A stretch of 64,000 bases of DNA. Origin: Psoroptes ovis. Taxonomy: Eukaryota; Arthropoda; Arachnida; Sarcoptiformes; Psoroptidae. The stretch covers positions 2,604,001 to 2,668,000 of the forward strand of contig PQWQ01000006.1 of the NCBI GenBank assembly GCA_002943765.1, read 5' to 3'. The notes below the pieces were generated by a model. The model was not told where the DNA came from and did not search any database. It saw nothing but the letters and a program-made list of their open reading frames with translations. This document shows positions 14,001 to 28,500 of this stretch, in pieces (positions within the stretch are counted from its first letter, which is position 1; each line of letters begins with the position of its first letter). The translations under genes and the position numbers were made by a program.

Positions 14001-14962
14001 TTTTTAGTTTTTTTCATTTTTTCCTAGTTTCATTCTTCATTCTTTATCATTCCAAAAATGATCATTAGAGTTACATTTAGAGTTATATTCATTTATTTTT
14101 CTTTTTGCTTTTTCACATTGTCTACCCATTCATCCATTCAGTCATCATTTTGTTTGAATTTTTGAATAAAAGGAAAAGAAAAAAAATAGAAAAATTGAAA
14201 CATTCAAAAAGAAACATTCAAAAATTCAGAAATTCACTCTGGTTACAACAATAAACTATGCAAAAAAAATAAATGAAATTTATCATCATCAGTTATTTAT
14301 CTTGATACACATAAACCATTTTTCCCCAAAAAAATACATAATCACACAAGCCGAACATACAATAGGCAATGGAAATGCATTCATTTCTAATTTAACTTTG
14401 AAAATGTTTGGAAATGTATGGAAAAATCTTTTGTATTTTTTTCAAATGAATGTTTCCATTCAATCGTTTTGAACCGAAAATTCAAAACGCCGCAATCTCT
14501 AAATGCAATTTCAAAATGAATACGATTCATCATCATCATCATCATCATTTGGCTTCTATTTGCATCAATTCGTCTCTGATTTCCCTGTTTTTCGTTTAAA
14601 AAATTTTCAAAAAACCCTATAAACTTCGAGAAAAAATATCACTGAGCATCACATTTTTCTTTAGTCAGTGATGATAATAAATTTTCATTTTAAACATAGA
14701 CTGCTGATGCACAAGTCAAACGAGTTTTTTTCCCATTTGGTTTGATTTAATATTGAATTGAATTCGAAGACGGTGAATGCCTTGAATTTCACCTGTTGTT
14801 GTCTAATCTCTTTGGTCATTGTTTATGTGTATCTTATTGTTTGCTCGAGGTTTTCGAGCTTTTTTTGATTTCGGTCTTAGCCAAAACCGCATGATGAAAA
14901 CGTTATTTGAATTCAAAATTCAAATTCAATTATTCTTTTGGTTTCACTTCTCATCTAATTCA
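8087..14962. other. gene-poor AT-rich region
   Basis: No gene is supported. Content is the same low-complexity AT-rich DNA as before the mariner. The one structured element is a hairpin at 10598-10656, listed separately. Open frames at 9671-10093 (minus) and 11969-12313 (plus) have compositions expected of translated microsatellites and contain no domain. Confidence 0.55.
10598..10656. other. long imperfect hairpin of unknown role
   Basis: An outer stem of 11 perfect base pairs (10598-10608 with 10646-10656) encloses an inner stem of 9 perfect base pairs (612-620 with 626-634 of this 10-kb block) and a five-base loop. The asymmetric internal bulge has 3 bases on one side and 11 on the other. 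An alternative register pairs GTCGTCA with TGACGAC and closes part of the bulge. The stems are GC-rich (CGACGGTCGTC) in a strongly AT-rich neighbourhood, so chance is less likely. The length would suit a microRNA-like precursor or a small structured RNA, but nothing here shows transcription. Confidence 0.5.
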
Positions 14963-14963
14963 T

Positions 14964-16583
14964 TTATTTTTTATTATTAATTTTCATTAACATTTTCAAT
15001 GAAGAATTTGCCATCGTTGTTGGGCTTACGTTGCTGCTGCTGTTAGTGCTGGTGGTGGTAATAACATCGCTATTTTCCATATAATTTGACGATGATAATG
15101 TTGATGTTGGTGTATGGCCACCATACAATGAATCTTTTGTATTCAAATGATGATGTTTTCTAATCATTTGTTTGTTTGATGGTTTTGATTTTATATATGG
15201 ATTAAATTTACTATACATATTTGGACTTTTAATTATTGTCGATGGTATTTTCATCCAATTTTTTCTTATAATCTGATCATTAATTTTCCGATTATTATTA
15301 TTCATCATTAACATCATTAATAAGTGATTTTGTTGTTTTTTACATATACAGTAATAAATCGGTCCGATTATGATTAATATAATTATCAATATTATTGATA
15401 ATACTATGATTAATAACAAATAATTTGTTTTCATTTCATTTTCATTATTGTTATTTTTGTTCGTATTTTCTCCTTTATCATCCTTATTTTCATTTTGATT
15501 TCGATTATTATTGTTATTATTGGTTATAATTTTAAAATTTTGATGATCACGATACCATTTATTCAAGTCATCATTATCGATTTGATCAATATTTTTATTA
15601 TTACATTGAAATGTATTTGCAAATGATATGAGCGCATAATTGATATCATTATCTTTTTTTTTCATTAATGAATCGAAATCAATTTTTAATATAAAATTAT
15701 GACGATATGATATTAAATATAATAGATTTTCACTTATGAAACCATATTCAATATTAGAAAATTTTAATCCATCATCATCATTATTATTATCAACACTACT
15801 GCTGTTGTCATCATTATTTTTACTGATAATTTGTAAATAATCTTCATGCATTGCACACGGTGCATGTTGTAAACGTAAACATTGTTTTGATGATAATAAA
15901 CATAGATTACCATCTATTCGATTGAATTTTCCGTTTGTCATTTCACTTAAACGAATGTAATAATTTTTATTTATATTCTGCATGAATATAGAGTAGGTAA
16001 TATGTTCACCATTTATGATTATGAATTTTTTTGGTGGCAAAATTGATTTCTCATATTTTTGATTGAATTTCACATCAATTTTATCCCTCAATGATGAATG
16101 GCCCAAATAATGATAACAATTTTTGATTAAATCATTTAAAATTATTTCATATTTAATATCATCATCCTTTTCTTTTCGTAAAATGATGCCAACATTTTTT
16201 ATTTCATTATTAATTACATCTTTCAATTTGAAATTCATATCAACAAATTTTGGATTCAAATTTTTCAATGCAAATTTTCTTCCATTTGATAAATCGAAAT
16301 GTTTATCTTTTGAATTTTCCAAATAATGATCATAAATTGTGACGGATAAATCTGAATCAAATTGATATAAACGCTGATCAATAATCGCTATTGATATTGT
16401 TTTGCCTAATAAAAAAAGGCCACAACCAATTAATTCATCATAATCATTACGATACCATGCTTTTGTATTCATATTCGTTTGCTCATCTTGTATTTTAATT
16501 GATCTAATATGTTTTCTATGATAACAATAACAATAGCAATGAAAGTAGAAAAAATAGAAAATTATCGCCTTTTTCGCATTCAT
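14964..16583 (-). CDS. predicted single-pass membrane protein, family unknown
   Basis: This intronless frame encodes 539 residues. I do not recognise the family. The N terminus (about residues 6-22, rich in F, Y, I and C) looks like a signal peptide or anchor. A luminal or extracellular part of about 360 residues follows, with scattered cysteines including an LCLLSSKQCLRLQHAPC cluster and NNDD-type low-complexity loops. A strong membrane segment lies near residues 393-415 (LLLIIVLSIILIIILIIIG). The tail is basic and Ser/Thr/Asn-rich, with about 120 residues. The topology would be type I. Length, a balanced globular middle and a clean membrane helix argue for a real gene rather than a chance frame. 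The AATAAA at 14963-14968 overlaps the stop codon region. The next supported gene is more than 20 kb away. A surface receptor or adhesion role would be speculation. Confidence 0.72.
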   Translation of the reverse strand: MNAKKAIIFYFFYFHCYCYCYHRKHIRSIKIQDEQTNMNTKAWYRNDYDELIGCGLFLLGKTISIAIIDQRLYQFDSDLSVTIYDHYLENSKDKHFDLSNGRKFALKNLNPKFVDMNFKLKDVINNEIKNVGIILRKEKDDDIKYEIILNDLIKNCYHYLGHSSLRDKIDVKFNQKYEKSILPPKKFIIINGEHITYSIFMQNINKNYYIRLSEMTNGKFNRIDGNLCLLSSKQCLRLQHAPCAMHEDYLQIISKNNDDNSSSVDNNNDDDGLKFSNIEYGFISENLLYLISYRHNFILKIDFDSLMKKKDNDINYALISFANTFQCNNKNIDQIDNDDLNKWYRDHQNFKIITNNNNNNRNQNENKDDKGENTNKNNNNENEMKTNYLLLIIVLSIILIIILIIIGPIYYCICKKQQNHLLMMLMMNNNNRKINDQIIRKNWMKIPSTIIKSPNMYSKFNPYIKSKPSNKQMIRKHHHLNTKDSLYGGHTPTSTLSSSNYMENSDVITTTSTNSSSNVSPTTMANSSLKMLMKINNKK

Positions 16584-19500
16584 AATTACTAAATCGATTT
16601 ATTTTTTCAATCTTTAAACTATTCGTTCGGATCGTGCCTGTTTATACAAATGAAATTAATGAATTAATTTGATTAATTCATTTTTTTTATATTTCATAAT
16701 AATTAAAATTATAATTTGATTTATGATTTTTTATGAAAAAATGAAATATCTTAAAGCTATTTTTCAGTAAAGTACCGTCTGCCATAATCATGCAATATAT
16801 GTCTTGGATTTATTAATCTAAAATTAATGACTTTTTTCAAATTAACTCATTTTTTTTATTAAATTGAAAAATTAAAAAAAATTTCAAACCATCCTTTTTG
16901 AATGGTCCTTAATATTCATTTCAAGAAAAAAAATGAAAACAAAATCTGCTACTATATTCAATGCTGCTACCTTTTTGCTTTCGAAAAATGCATTTAGCAT
17001 TTGCACATCTTCGTTCTCATACCACTACATTCAAGAAAAAACATTGTTTTGCCGCAGCAAAAATCTATGCTACTACCGTTGCTACCTTGATCGAATTTCG
17101 TTGGTTTATTTTGAAATTGAATTTTGTTTTTCCGCGAAAAAAAAATAAATAGATTGAAAAAGCTATTATTTCATTATATTTTTCATTTTTTTACTTGAAA
17201 CTTTTTTTCTTAAAAAAGAATAAATGAGAGATGAAACAAATAATAAGAAAAAATACGACATAATTCACATGGTTAATGATGCAAAAGGTAATTATTATCA
17301 TTATCATTAAAATTATTTATTGATTTGCTCCAAGAAACACACTAAGCAAAATCAAAATTGAATAAATCGATTACACACGATAAAAATAATTGAATGAATA
17401 TTGAATAACTAAACGAAGTATCAACAAAAAAAAACGGCAAGTTTTTTTGGATTTGTTTGTGTTAAATTTATTGTATCATTTCAATTTCATTTCAAAATAT
17501 ATCAATTTTGAAGATTTCCTATTTGCAAACAACAAAAATTTGATAGTCTAGCTCTTTTGTGTAATGCAAAGTATTTGATAAATTTTATTCTTTCATATCA
17601 ATATTTTTGTTTCGTTATTCTTGAAACATTTTATGAATTCTTTATTTATCTATTCTTTTTTATTTATGTTTCATTGTCAATATACGATTGTGTGATATTA
17701 GAATTCTTTTTTCTTCGGTGAATTCGTGCATTGAATCAAGATTTGAAAGATGAGAGATTTAAAAATTTTTTCTTTTTGTTGTTGTTAAAGAATCAAGTTT
17801 CAAATTTCTATACTTATTTATACAATTTTCCTTTTTTTTGAAAATATTTTGCCAAGAAAACTTTTAGTTTTCCGCTTTTTTTCTTTTCTTTTATTTTTGG
17901 CCACTTTAACAAAACTTTAATTCGATTGAAAATAATGCCAATAAATAAAAAAAGAAATAATGATGAAAATAATTTCGACCATTCAACTAACCATCCAATT
18001 TATTTTATTATATTTCATTTTGAATTTTTTTTAATGGTAAAATTTTCAATTTATCCCAAATATAAATATCGTATCAAATCTTAATATATTTTTTTTCACT
18101 CCTCACAAATCCACAAACTCATGGTGATAAATAAATCGTTTTTGTGCGAAATCGAAAGCAAAGAAAGATGAATGAATAAATAAAATAAAATGAAAAAATC
18201 TCAAACCTAAGCATAAATATTAGCCCCATGAGATATTTGTTCATTCATTCATTCATCCATTCATTTGATAAAAATGGTACAAAATAAAAAAAAATCAATG
18301 AAATATCCTTCAATTGAAGAAAAAAAATTTCCTTGAATTTAATTTTCAATATAGATAAAGCACACTGAATCGATATTTTTCATTTTATTTTACACATGAA
18401 ATTTTTTTCTTTTTACTTTCGACCAAAATTTGAAATGAAAATAAATTTAGAATTTCCATTGAAAACGGAAATATACGCTCTATGATTTGAATTTTCTTTT
18501 CAATTCAAACTTGAAATCCACAAATGTAAAAACAAAATTTCTAAATTAATTTCCATCATTTTTAATCAAGAATTGGAGATTTTTATCTCCAACAATGTTA
18601 AGAAGAGAAAAAATTGAATAAAATTCTGATGATTAAATGAAAAATTATAAATTTATTCATTTATTTATTTCGATATTGAAGAATACATGAAATATATGCA
18701 AAAATGTTGGCAACGTTTTGTTGATTTTACTTAATAAATACCGAATGAAAAGTTTTGAAGATTTTTCATTGGTTTTTCATCTTATTTCAACCACGGAAAT
18801 TGTGAAAACTTTTGAACATTTTTCATAATTTGTAATTATACTTGTTTGATAATATCTAATATTCATGATCATAATCATAAATAATAATCATAATTCTTTT
18901 GAATTCATTCATTCATTGATTAAAACAGGAAATTGTGAATAGTATTATCATTATCATTCTTATCAATATAAAAATATGAAAAATTATCAAAATATCAACA
19001 TTTTTTTGCATATTCCATTTTTGCATATTCTACATTGTAAATAATTCAAAATAGTCTACTCGGTATATCATCATCAATGATGATGATCATTATATCAAAA
19101 TATAATTTTTTGCTTGAATCAGTAAATATTTATGTATATATTTCACATGTTTTTTTTGTTCTTCATGTTAGAAAATGAAAATTGTTGGAATTTTTTCCTC
19201 ATTTTTTTCTTTGGTCGGTACAAATAACAAATAAAAAAATAGATGAATCATTGATCAAAAAAGAAATTCAGTACAACATTTTCCAATATCGCCGATTATT
19301 TATGCCGATATTGGTATAAAAATAAAGCATTGAATTACTAATATTATTTGATATTTATTTATTAATTTTCAAAAATGATCAAAATGACCAAAAATGAAAA
19401 ATGTTCTTTGTTATTTGTATTATTATTATTATTATTATTACCAAATAACATCAAACGTCATCTGTACATAACATCATGTTGTATATTGAGTTAGTAAGTC

Positions 19501-22500
19501 AGTGAATGAAATGAAAAACATTTAAAAATTACGAAAAATACGAGAAAATAGAAAACAAAATTGATTGGAACATCTTTTTTTCATAATATTTTCGCCTATT
19601 TTTTCATGTTTTTCATCTATTTCTTGGTCTATCCAGTGCAGTTGTTGTTGAAATCATTTATTTCAAGCTATTTCTTGGTGCATTTTTTTTGTTCGGTTCA
19701 TCATTCATTTTTCAATTCTGTTGTTGTTATTTTTAGCTGAAAGAAATATTTTAAAAATTAAAAAAAAATTTGATCCACCAACAGCAACGAAAATTCCTGA
19801 TATTCGATCCATTAACACGCGTTAGAATATTGCCTGTATTCATACCTTTGAACACCCTATTCATTCATGCACCTTTGAATATCAGCGATTATTATGCATT
19901 GAATAATTGACGCATTTTAAATTTTCACATTTTCTCCTTACCTTTATTTCTACGAGCTCCTAAATAGCAATAAATAAATATTTTAAACTACAAAATTCAA
20001 TGTCAAAATCGGTGAATTTTTCTCCAAAATTTTTTCCCTGATTCCCTACAAAAAAAAAATTTCCAACAAATAAAATCTGGCGTTGACGGTTACATCATTT
20101 ATTTATTTATTTATTTTTTCTTCCACATTTTCATAAATAATTTCATTCGTTTCATCCATTTCATATAAACGATGGCATAAACGAAAGAATAAAAACGAAG
20201 AAAAAAATTCGCAACTTTATTCTCAAACAAATGATAAATCGGTTTTCATAGACATTTATTTCTTTCTTTGATATAATATCGATCCCCCTTGTTTTTTTGC
20301 CCCGAAAATTTCAAAGTATTTCTGGTTGTTTTCGTCGTTGTTGTTGTCTGATTCTTGAAACACCATGGGATGCATTTTGGGTGAATGTTGTTTGTGTGTG
20401 TTTGCGTCTTGGAAAATGTATTTGCCATTGTAATGTATGGAGTCATGTGATGGTGTATTTTGCTTCATTTATTATATTTTTGATTTTTTGATGTTTTGAG
20501 AAACGAAATGAAAAATAAAAATGAGATAAATGCATCGATTTTTATCTTTTTTAGCATCATGATCATCATCATGTGTTTATCATTCCATTCGAAACATATT
20601 TGTATTTTTTGAACAAATATTACAAATAATAATAATAGTCATGATGATGATAATAATATGATGCTGATGATGATAATGATAATATCTTCGCTGTTGTTAC
20701 TGTTTATCGATTAAAAATCATCATAAATGATGATAATAATAATGATAATACTAATGATCATAATAATAGTTATAACATTGATGTTATTATTTCATATATC
20801 ACTGATATAATTTTTATTAATTTTTTACTCATCTTTTACAAATGATTATAATTTGTAATTATTACATACAAATGGCCGAACAACGAAAAAACATAATGTA
20901 GACATATACACTGATACAAACATAATGATATACGCAAAACAGTTATGATATAAAATGAATGATAATTATCATGTATTATTTCGTCATATTTTTTTTTGTA
21001 AATATATTTTTCCATGTTCAAATGTTTGTGTGTATCTATGATATGACAATTGAATGAATGCCGGAATTCTTTCTGTGAGTTTCAGACTGGAAAAAATGAT
21101 TATTATTATTCTGACATTCACAGAATTCTTTTTTTTTTTTTTTTTTTTTGAATGAAACATTATCATTATTATTTGTTATTTTTGTGTGTGTTTGATTTCA
21201 ATACGCCAACAACAACAACAGTGATATTTTTGCAACATTTTCAATACAAAAATAATGCTAAAAAAAATGAAATAAAATAAATGAATGTATGAATGAATGA
21301 ATAAATGAAACGAAAAAAATGATTTATTGAAATCATTATTGAACCATTAATTTTTCATTTCATTTCATTTCTGATGATTCTTGCAAAATTTTCTTGATTT
21401 TCCTTTGATTCTTTGGTCTTTGTTTTTATAATTCTTTTAAGAATCTTCGATGGAAAAATAAAAATATGGAAAATGTTTGGAATTTTTTTGGTGAAAATAG
21501 AATTGAATTCTTAAGCTTCATCTAATGAAAATTGTTGGTTGGTCGGTTTTTCTTGGTTTTTAATGATTATTCCTCGCAATTTCTCCTCTGAACATAATTA
21601 CATTATTTTTGGAACAAATTCTCAGATATTCGCGGAATTATTCGCCGATTTCTGCTTTCAAAGGTGAAAACCCTGAATACACCTTTAAAATTTCCACAAG
21701 TTCTCTATTATTTGTTCATTATGAGCCTTTCACTCGTGATCATCATCACATCAATTCATACTCCTGCAAGCGATCTCTTTATGTTACAGTTTAATGAATA
21801 ATCTTGCTCAGTAATGCATAAATCTTGACATATCTAGATCATGTTATGCATATCTATCTATCATTTTCTTTGAAAAATGTTTTCACAGCGATAATGATAA
21901 CAAAACAAAACAGAAATAAAAACAAAAGAAACGTTGAAACAAAACAAAATCGCATCTTATTAATGTCAAATTTTGTTTTTTTTTTTGTTCTTAAATTTGA
22001 ATTTGACTCTGACTTTGATTAAAAACACATATTATATCCATTATGTAATGTGTCTAAGACGCATAAATATTCCCTATGTACATTTTTTGACAATTTTTTT
22101 TTCTCCGTTGATTTTTGATTGAAGTTTTTTTATTTATTTGAAAAGTTTACACTGAGTTCCATCGGAAACAATGAAAGCCAGTGAAATTACAGATTTTTAT
22201 TTGTTTCATCCATTTCTTTCATTTTTCTCTCGTTTTCAATTTGATTTTTCCTTGTATTTCATTGAAACCTTCTGCGATGATGATGATGATACTGATTGTT
22301 TGTCTGTCTGTCTGTCTATTTGTTTGTTTGTGAAATAAAAAAAGCGACATTTTGACAAGTAAAAAAATGAAAAATTCTTTTCGAATGTGTTTCAAATCAA
22401 ATTGAAACAACAATCAAACCAGAAAAATAATTGAAACGATTGAAAAAAAAACGATAAAGCAAACACAAAGAACTGCAATTGAATTGTGTGAAAATTGATA

Positions 22501-25500
22501 GATTCTTGCTATTTATTTATTTATTTATTCAATTTTTTTTTATTTTTGATCCCTTTGATACATTTCACACATTGTTTTATTGAATTTTCTGGTTCCAGTT
22601 CAACTCCAAGTCTTGGTTTCAAATGAATGATTGAAATAAAACGGTAAAAAGTTACAACTCTTGATATGATCTGTGTTTCGCGATTCAATCAACATTTCAC
22701 AACAATTGTTGTCATGTGACACATGTATAAAACAACAGTGGAAAAACAAGTGAAATAATCCATTATTTAGACGCCACCAATTCATCGTGTGTATCCATTT
22801 GAATTAACTTCGACTCTCTGTGTGTTTTGTTATTTCTTGACTGGAAAACCGTTATTTTCTTCATTTAAATTTTAAATTCATTTTCCTTTTCAAGGATTCT
22901 TTGTTTTGCTGGCCACAAAACGGTTCTTAAGAAATCAAAAGATCGAAGAAAGAAAATGAAATTCAAAATCATTATTTCAATATTTCATTTTTGAATTGTT
23001 TTTATTTCCAGTCTTTCATTGTTTTATTTATCTTTCGGTCCATCAGTTGAAATTGATTTAAATGATTCATATGTGCTTTGGTGTTCTCTGTGTGTGTGTA
23101 TTGAAAACGAATAAATAAATTGAATTTCTTCAATATTATCCTCGTTCTGTTCCTTTACTTTTTATTCATGATTAAAATTGATGTATTTGATTCTTGATGT
23201 TTGCCAAAGTTTTTTTTTATTTGTTTGTTTATTTATTTATTTGTTTTTTTTCTGTTTATTTATTTTTTTTTTTTTTGTTTGCTTGTTTATTTGTTTAAAT
23301 GTTTCCAAAATGTTTCATTGTTTTATTTATTGTGTTTATTCGGTTCTTTTTGTTCTGTTTGGTTGTCGTTTCGTTTCATTCATTTCACTAATGAATCTGA
23401 ATGAATTAGATGATTGTAATGATGTCGATGTTGATGATGATGATGATGATAACAATCGTGTTTGGTAGTTTTTTCCATTCAATTGTTTCTATGTTTGTTT
23501 GTTTGATTCTTTAATTTAGTTTTAGTTTCAGTTATTTTTGTCCGATTCACAAAATAGATAAAAATTAAAATTTACAATCATTCATCAAATATGAACATAA
23601 TACAATATAACACAATCATGGACAAAATAGATGATTTCATTCTCATTTCATTTATTTGTTTGTCGCTGTTGTTGATGAATTATTCTTATGTCGTTATCAT
23701 TGTTTTTCATTTGTATCGTTATTCGTATGTTCGTTTCTTTGTCATCATCTTTCGTTGATTATTTTGTGATAATTTTTGATTAGCAACTGCAATGACAACA
23801 ACTGCAGCAGCTGAAAATAATCATATGAAATAATGATATTATGTTGATGTTAATGTAATATTAGATGACGATAATGATGATGACAATGGTACATGAATAC
23901 ATTCTATGTAAAGTCAAACAGTAAAAATTAAAGAAGAAATTAAATGAAACTATGAAAAAAATGGTTAATTCAATCCAATTAATGTGTGTTTGTTTGATGT
24001 TATAATCACAATTTCTTTGTCCCAATTTTTTTCGTTTTCTCCTAATTTTCAATCGTCTCCAATTATCTTCACTGCCGAAAATTGGTTCAGAAATTTCACG
24101 CTTAGAAATTAGTATTTCAAGTTTTATCTAAAAAATTGAACGAAATAAACCGGGATCCAAAAGAAATTAATTTTGAAATGAAATTAAATGAATTGAAAAC
24201 CACTGAATTATAATTTTCACTCAAGAAAATTAAGTCGTATTGATTAAATAAAATGGAAAAAACATCTTTTTTTGCTCTTCGTTTGATTTCATTCATTCAT
24301 TCTTCGTTGATTAATCCATTGACAATCAAATCATTTCGATCGATTCGAAATGTATTGATTTGAATTTCCGTCGTAATCGTCGTCTTTGATGTTGCTGATG
24401 ATGATACTGTAGTTGGTGCTGTTGGTGGTGTGCAAAGAATTTTCAATAGGAATTTTTCGTAATTTTCAATCAAAGAAAAAAAATATACAAAATTATCATT
24501 GATTTCATCAGTTTTTATTTAATTTTTCTACATTTTTCTTGTTAGAAATTATCGATCAAATTATAAATTGTGCATTCTCTCTATCGTATGTATACAACAA
24601 CAGCAATGTTTGACAGTTTTTCAGTATAATTTAATTCAAATTTTATCGAAAATTGATTTTTTCCTCGTTCTTTTTCTGGGATTCTTTCAAATGAATGATG
24701 ATCTGCAAAAAAATCTGGATTTTTCTTTTTTGTTTGATATTAAAATTTTTTTATTTTGTTGAAAATTCGACGGAGAATTTCTATGAAAGAATTGATATAT
24801 TCAACATTCTTGAGCATTTATTGATTGATTTATTGATTTTGATAAGCACACACATGCACGAACACACACATTCTGAGAATATTTTTGCTGCATAACATCC
24901 GCTATCCATAAGAGAAACAAATTTTTTTTTGAAAAAATGTCCTCTGCAGAATCATCGGAAGGTCATTTAGTGCGAGGATGGTTTTGAATTATTTCTCTTC
25001 CAACAGATTTTTCTCTAGTTTTAATCCACCCATTCAGAATGGTGTAATCAGTCATAAGAAGCAAAATTGATTTGTTAAAAAGGCGAAAAATTCAATTTTA
25101 AAAATTTCAATTTCAAAGGCTTAATTCATAATTGACATCAATTTAAAATAATAATGATGAAATGAAATAAATTATGATGATAATCATCATCATCATCAAC
25201 ATAATCATCATTATTTGTAATTGTCATTAGTTGCCGACACACTCAAACACAGACACATGAAGCCTGCAGAAAACAATTGACAATTATTATTATCATAATC
25301 ATCGTTATTATTATTAGTTTATTTGAACCTTTTTGAAATGTCCATTTGTTTTTTATAAATTATATTATTAATATTAATATTATTGCAATCATTCAAATAA
25401 AATACAAAATCATATAATGATTGAAATTGAAATTCGACCATTTCAGCCAAAAGAGATTATGTTGTCGTGGCTGTGTATGTGAACAAATTTTTTTTAGAAT

Positions 25501-28500
25501 TATAAGAATTATTATCATTTTCATTATTATTACCATTTCACATGCAAACATTAGTCGTGATTATTATTATTATTATAATGAGTATGATTATGATTATGAT
25601 TAACCTCTTTGTTCATTTATTGTTGTCTGTTGATATTAATAATAGTGATGATCAAAATGATTCTAATATAAAATAAAACATGATATTAATAATTATGATA
25701 TGAACCTTTTACCACTAAAACTACTACAAGAATTCATTCATTTCATCATAAACAGCGACAGCGGCCAAATGTTGATGATTAAAATAATAATAAATTGTAC
25801 TTTAATGATTTTTCATATGTATAAATTCACTGATAATTATAATGAAAATTATAATAATAATAATTTTGTAACTATTTCCACAAGTTTCAGTCATAAATTT
25901 AGGCTTCTATCATTATTTTAAATATTAATACCTGATAAACAATAATAGTCGTAGTAATAATGATTATTCTTCTGTTTGTATCAAGCGTAGAAATATTCTG
26001 GCCATTTTTTCACGATTTTTGTTACATTATTTGATGATGCTGTAAGCATTTGATACAAAAAAATAATAAATATTTAAAAAACAAAATGACGAGAATGAAA
26101 CGTGTTGTTGTCATTGGATTTTCGTCCTCATTGCCGTTTAATGGGTCTTCATATGTTGGTGGGATTATCCTTTCCACTTGTCGTCTTTGTCGGATTTTCA
26201 TTTCTTCTTTTTTCAAATCATTATAATTATCATTAGTTTATGTATAATTAAAATCATTAACCAGCTTCAGCTAGGCTTGATTCGATACATTGTTATTAAA
26301 ATGGAGAAATAAAATGTTCTGAAGGGAACAAAATATATCTTCTCATAATATCATTGCATTGAACATTATTTATTTTCTCCATTCAAAACCCTCTCCTTGC
26401 TACCTAAATTCAGTAGAGTTTTGATTGATTTTTTTTTCATTTCATCTCATTAAATTTTATCATTATTCGAATACATATAATTTACAATCGAATAAATCAA
26501 TGATTTGCAATTTTTCAAGTTGCAAGTTATCTTTTTCACTGCTGTCGCTGCTGTTATTAATGATGAAAACTTTTTTAGTTTTATTCAATGAGTTCTAAAT
26601 CAAATTAAAAAACAATGCAAATTTTTGTTTGCAAACGATTTTTTTATTTTGACTTGAAAGTCAATCAATGTTTGTTCATTCGGAAAATCAAAAATTAAAT
26701 TGAAGAATAAATGAAAATAAATAATGAAAAATGAAGAATATTTTCTTCATCAACCTTGTACATTGAAGATTGAATTTTACAATTTTCATTCTCTCATTCA
26801 TTCTTAATTCTCTTTTATCGATTCATTCATCAAATATATACCAAATAAATCGAAATGAATGACTGAGAAATAAACAGAAATAAAATCTCCAAATAATCCC
26901 CAATCTCGTATGATGATGAAATGATGTATGAAATGAAATAAAAAAAGATTCATTCGATTGGAATTACCAATCAGTGATTCTTCATTCTTTTTTTATATTA
27001 TTTTTTTCACATTTCTATGAATGATTTTTAAACATTCAAAACTGTGATAACTGATACTATTTTTAAAACACATCATCAACACAATTATATCAAATAATGG
27101 ATCAGTTAACTTGATTGTCATTATTTATTTTTCAAATATTTTTTTTCTTCTTTCATGTCATAGATTCTGAAATAGATACTTCAATAATTTGTTTCAAAAC
27201 GAACGACAGATTGATTTGAAATTAGAATATTTTAAATTTTTCTCAAATCCTTGTTTTTTCAATTTCTTGATTCAATCATTTTGTAACAAATTTAGAAAAA
27301 TCAAGCGCTCATTATCGAATAATAATGATAATTCCCTGATAATTTGATTCCTCTTTTTTCACAATTTCTTTCAAAATGATTTCATTGATTTTGTTATATT
27401 CAATTGTCGATATTACCATTGAACATGTTCGATACTTATATTCAATTTGATAAAATTTGATTCCAATAATTTGATTATGTAAATTTTTATACAATTTTTC
27501 GATAAAGAAGAGGAATATTTGTTTTACGTTTTCCAAAAAAATGTTTCTTGTGTATTAATGGCCATTGAAAAATGATGATTTTCAAGGCATGAATCAACAT
27601 TGAAACTTACAAAACTGAAAAATTCTCTGAATTAAGAGAATTTTTCAAATTTCAAAATTTCGAATTTGATATTGTTTGTATTGATTTTGAACCTTTTTCA
27701 GGTTGGTTCTCGAGCTCGATACTCCTGTGACAATGATTTACATTGCAGAAAATCTCACAAAGCACAATAACCATGATAATGAAATTTTATTTTATTTTCT
27801 TATTCTTTTCGTTATTATTGAAATTATATTTTCAACTTTTGGTTATTTGAAAAAAATTCCATTTTTTGCTGTTGACAAAGTCGTTAAGAAGAATTTTCAT
27901 CCATTTTTTCTCCTTCTTTGCTTTAGTCGTCTTGAAATCATTATCATTATTGCTATTATTATTATCATTATCATCATCATCGACTATTTTACTTTGATGA
28001 TGATGATCCATTATACAATAGCGACAATACAACAATGTTTGATCATCATCATCATCATAATATTAGTTATAATAATAGCAATAATAATAATAATGACAAT
28101 CATTTCTTCCAAGACAATTATTGTTTCGTCGTTTGTTTGATCGTTGGTATTGGTATTTGCATTGTATTATATGTTCAATACAAATACAATTTAATACATC
28201 TTTTATTTTTTGTCAAAGTTTTTCATTTTTCTTTTAAAAATTAAAATAATTCATTTTTTCGTTTGCATCATCAAACAAACAAATGAAAAAATGACTATTA
28301 TGCTATTTTGAAATCAGCAAGAAATATCATTATCAAGAAAGGCGTACATTTTTTTCAATACATTATTTACACACAGACACATTTAAAAGAAAATTTTTCA
28401 TTATCCAACAATTTTTTGCTTTGCTTTTCTTTGTTTTGTATTGTTTTGCATCCATAAATGTCATTTTTTTCTTTTCAATTTTAGCCATTCATTCATTTTT

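Noticed and set aside
27703..28140. Open frame of 145 codons rich in isoleucine
   Set aside because: Its second half is a direct translation of ATT/ATC microsatellites, and no domain is present.
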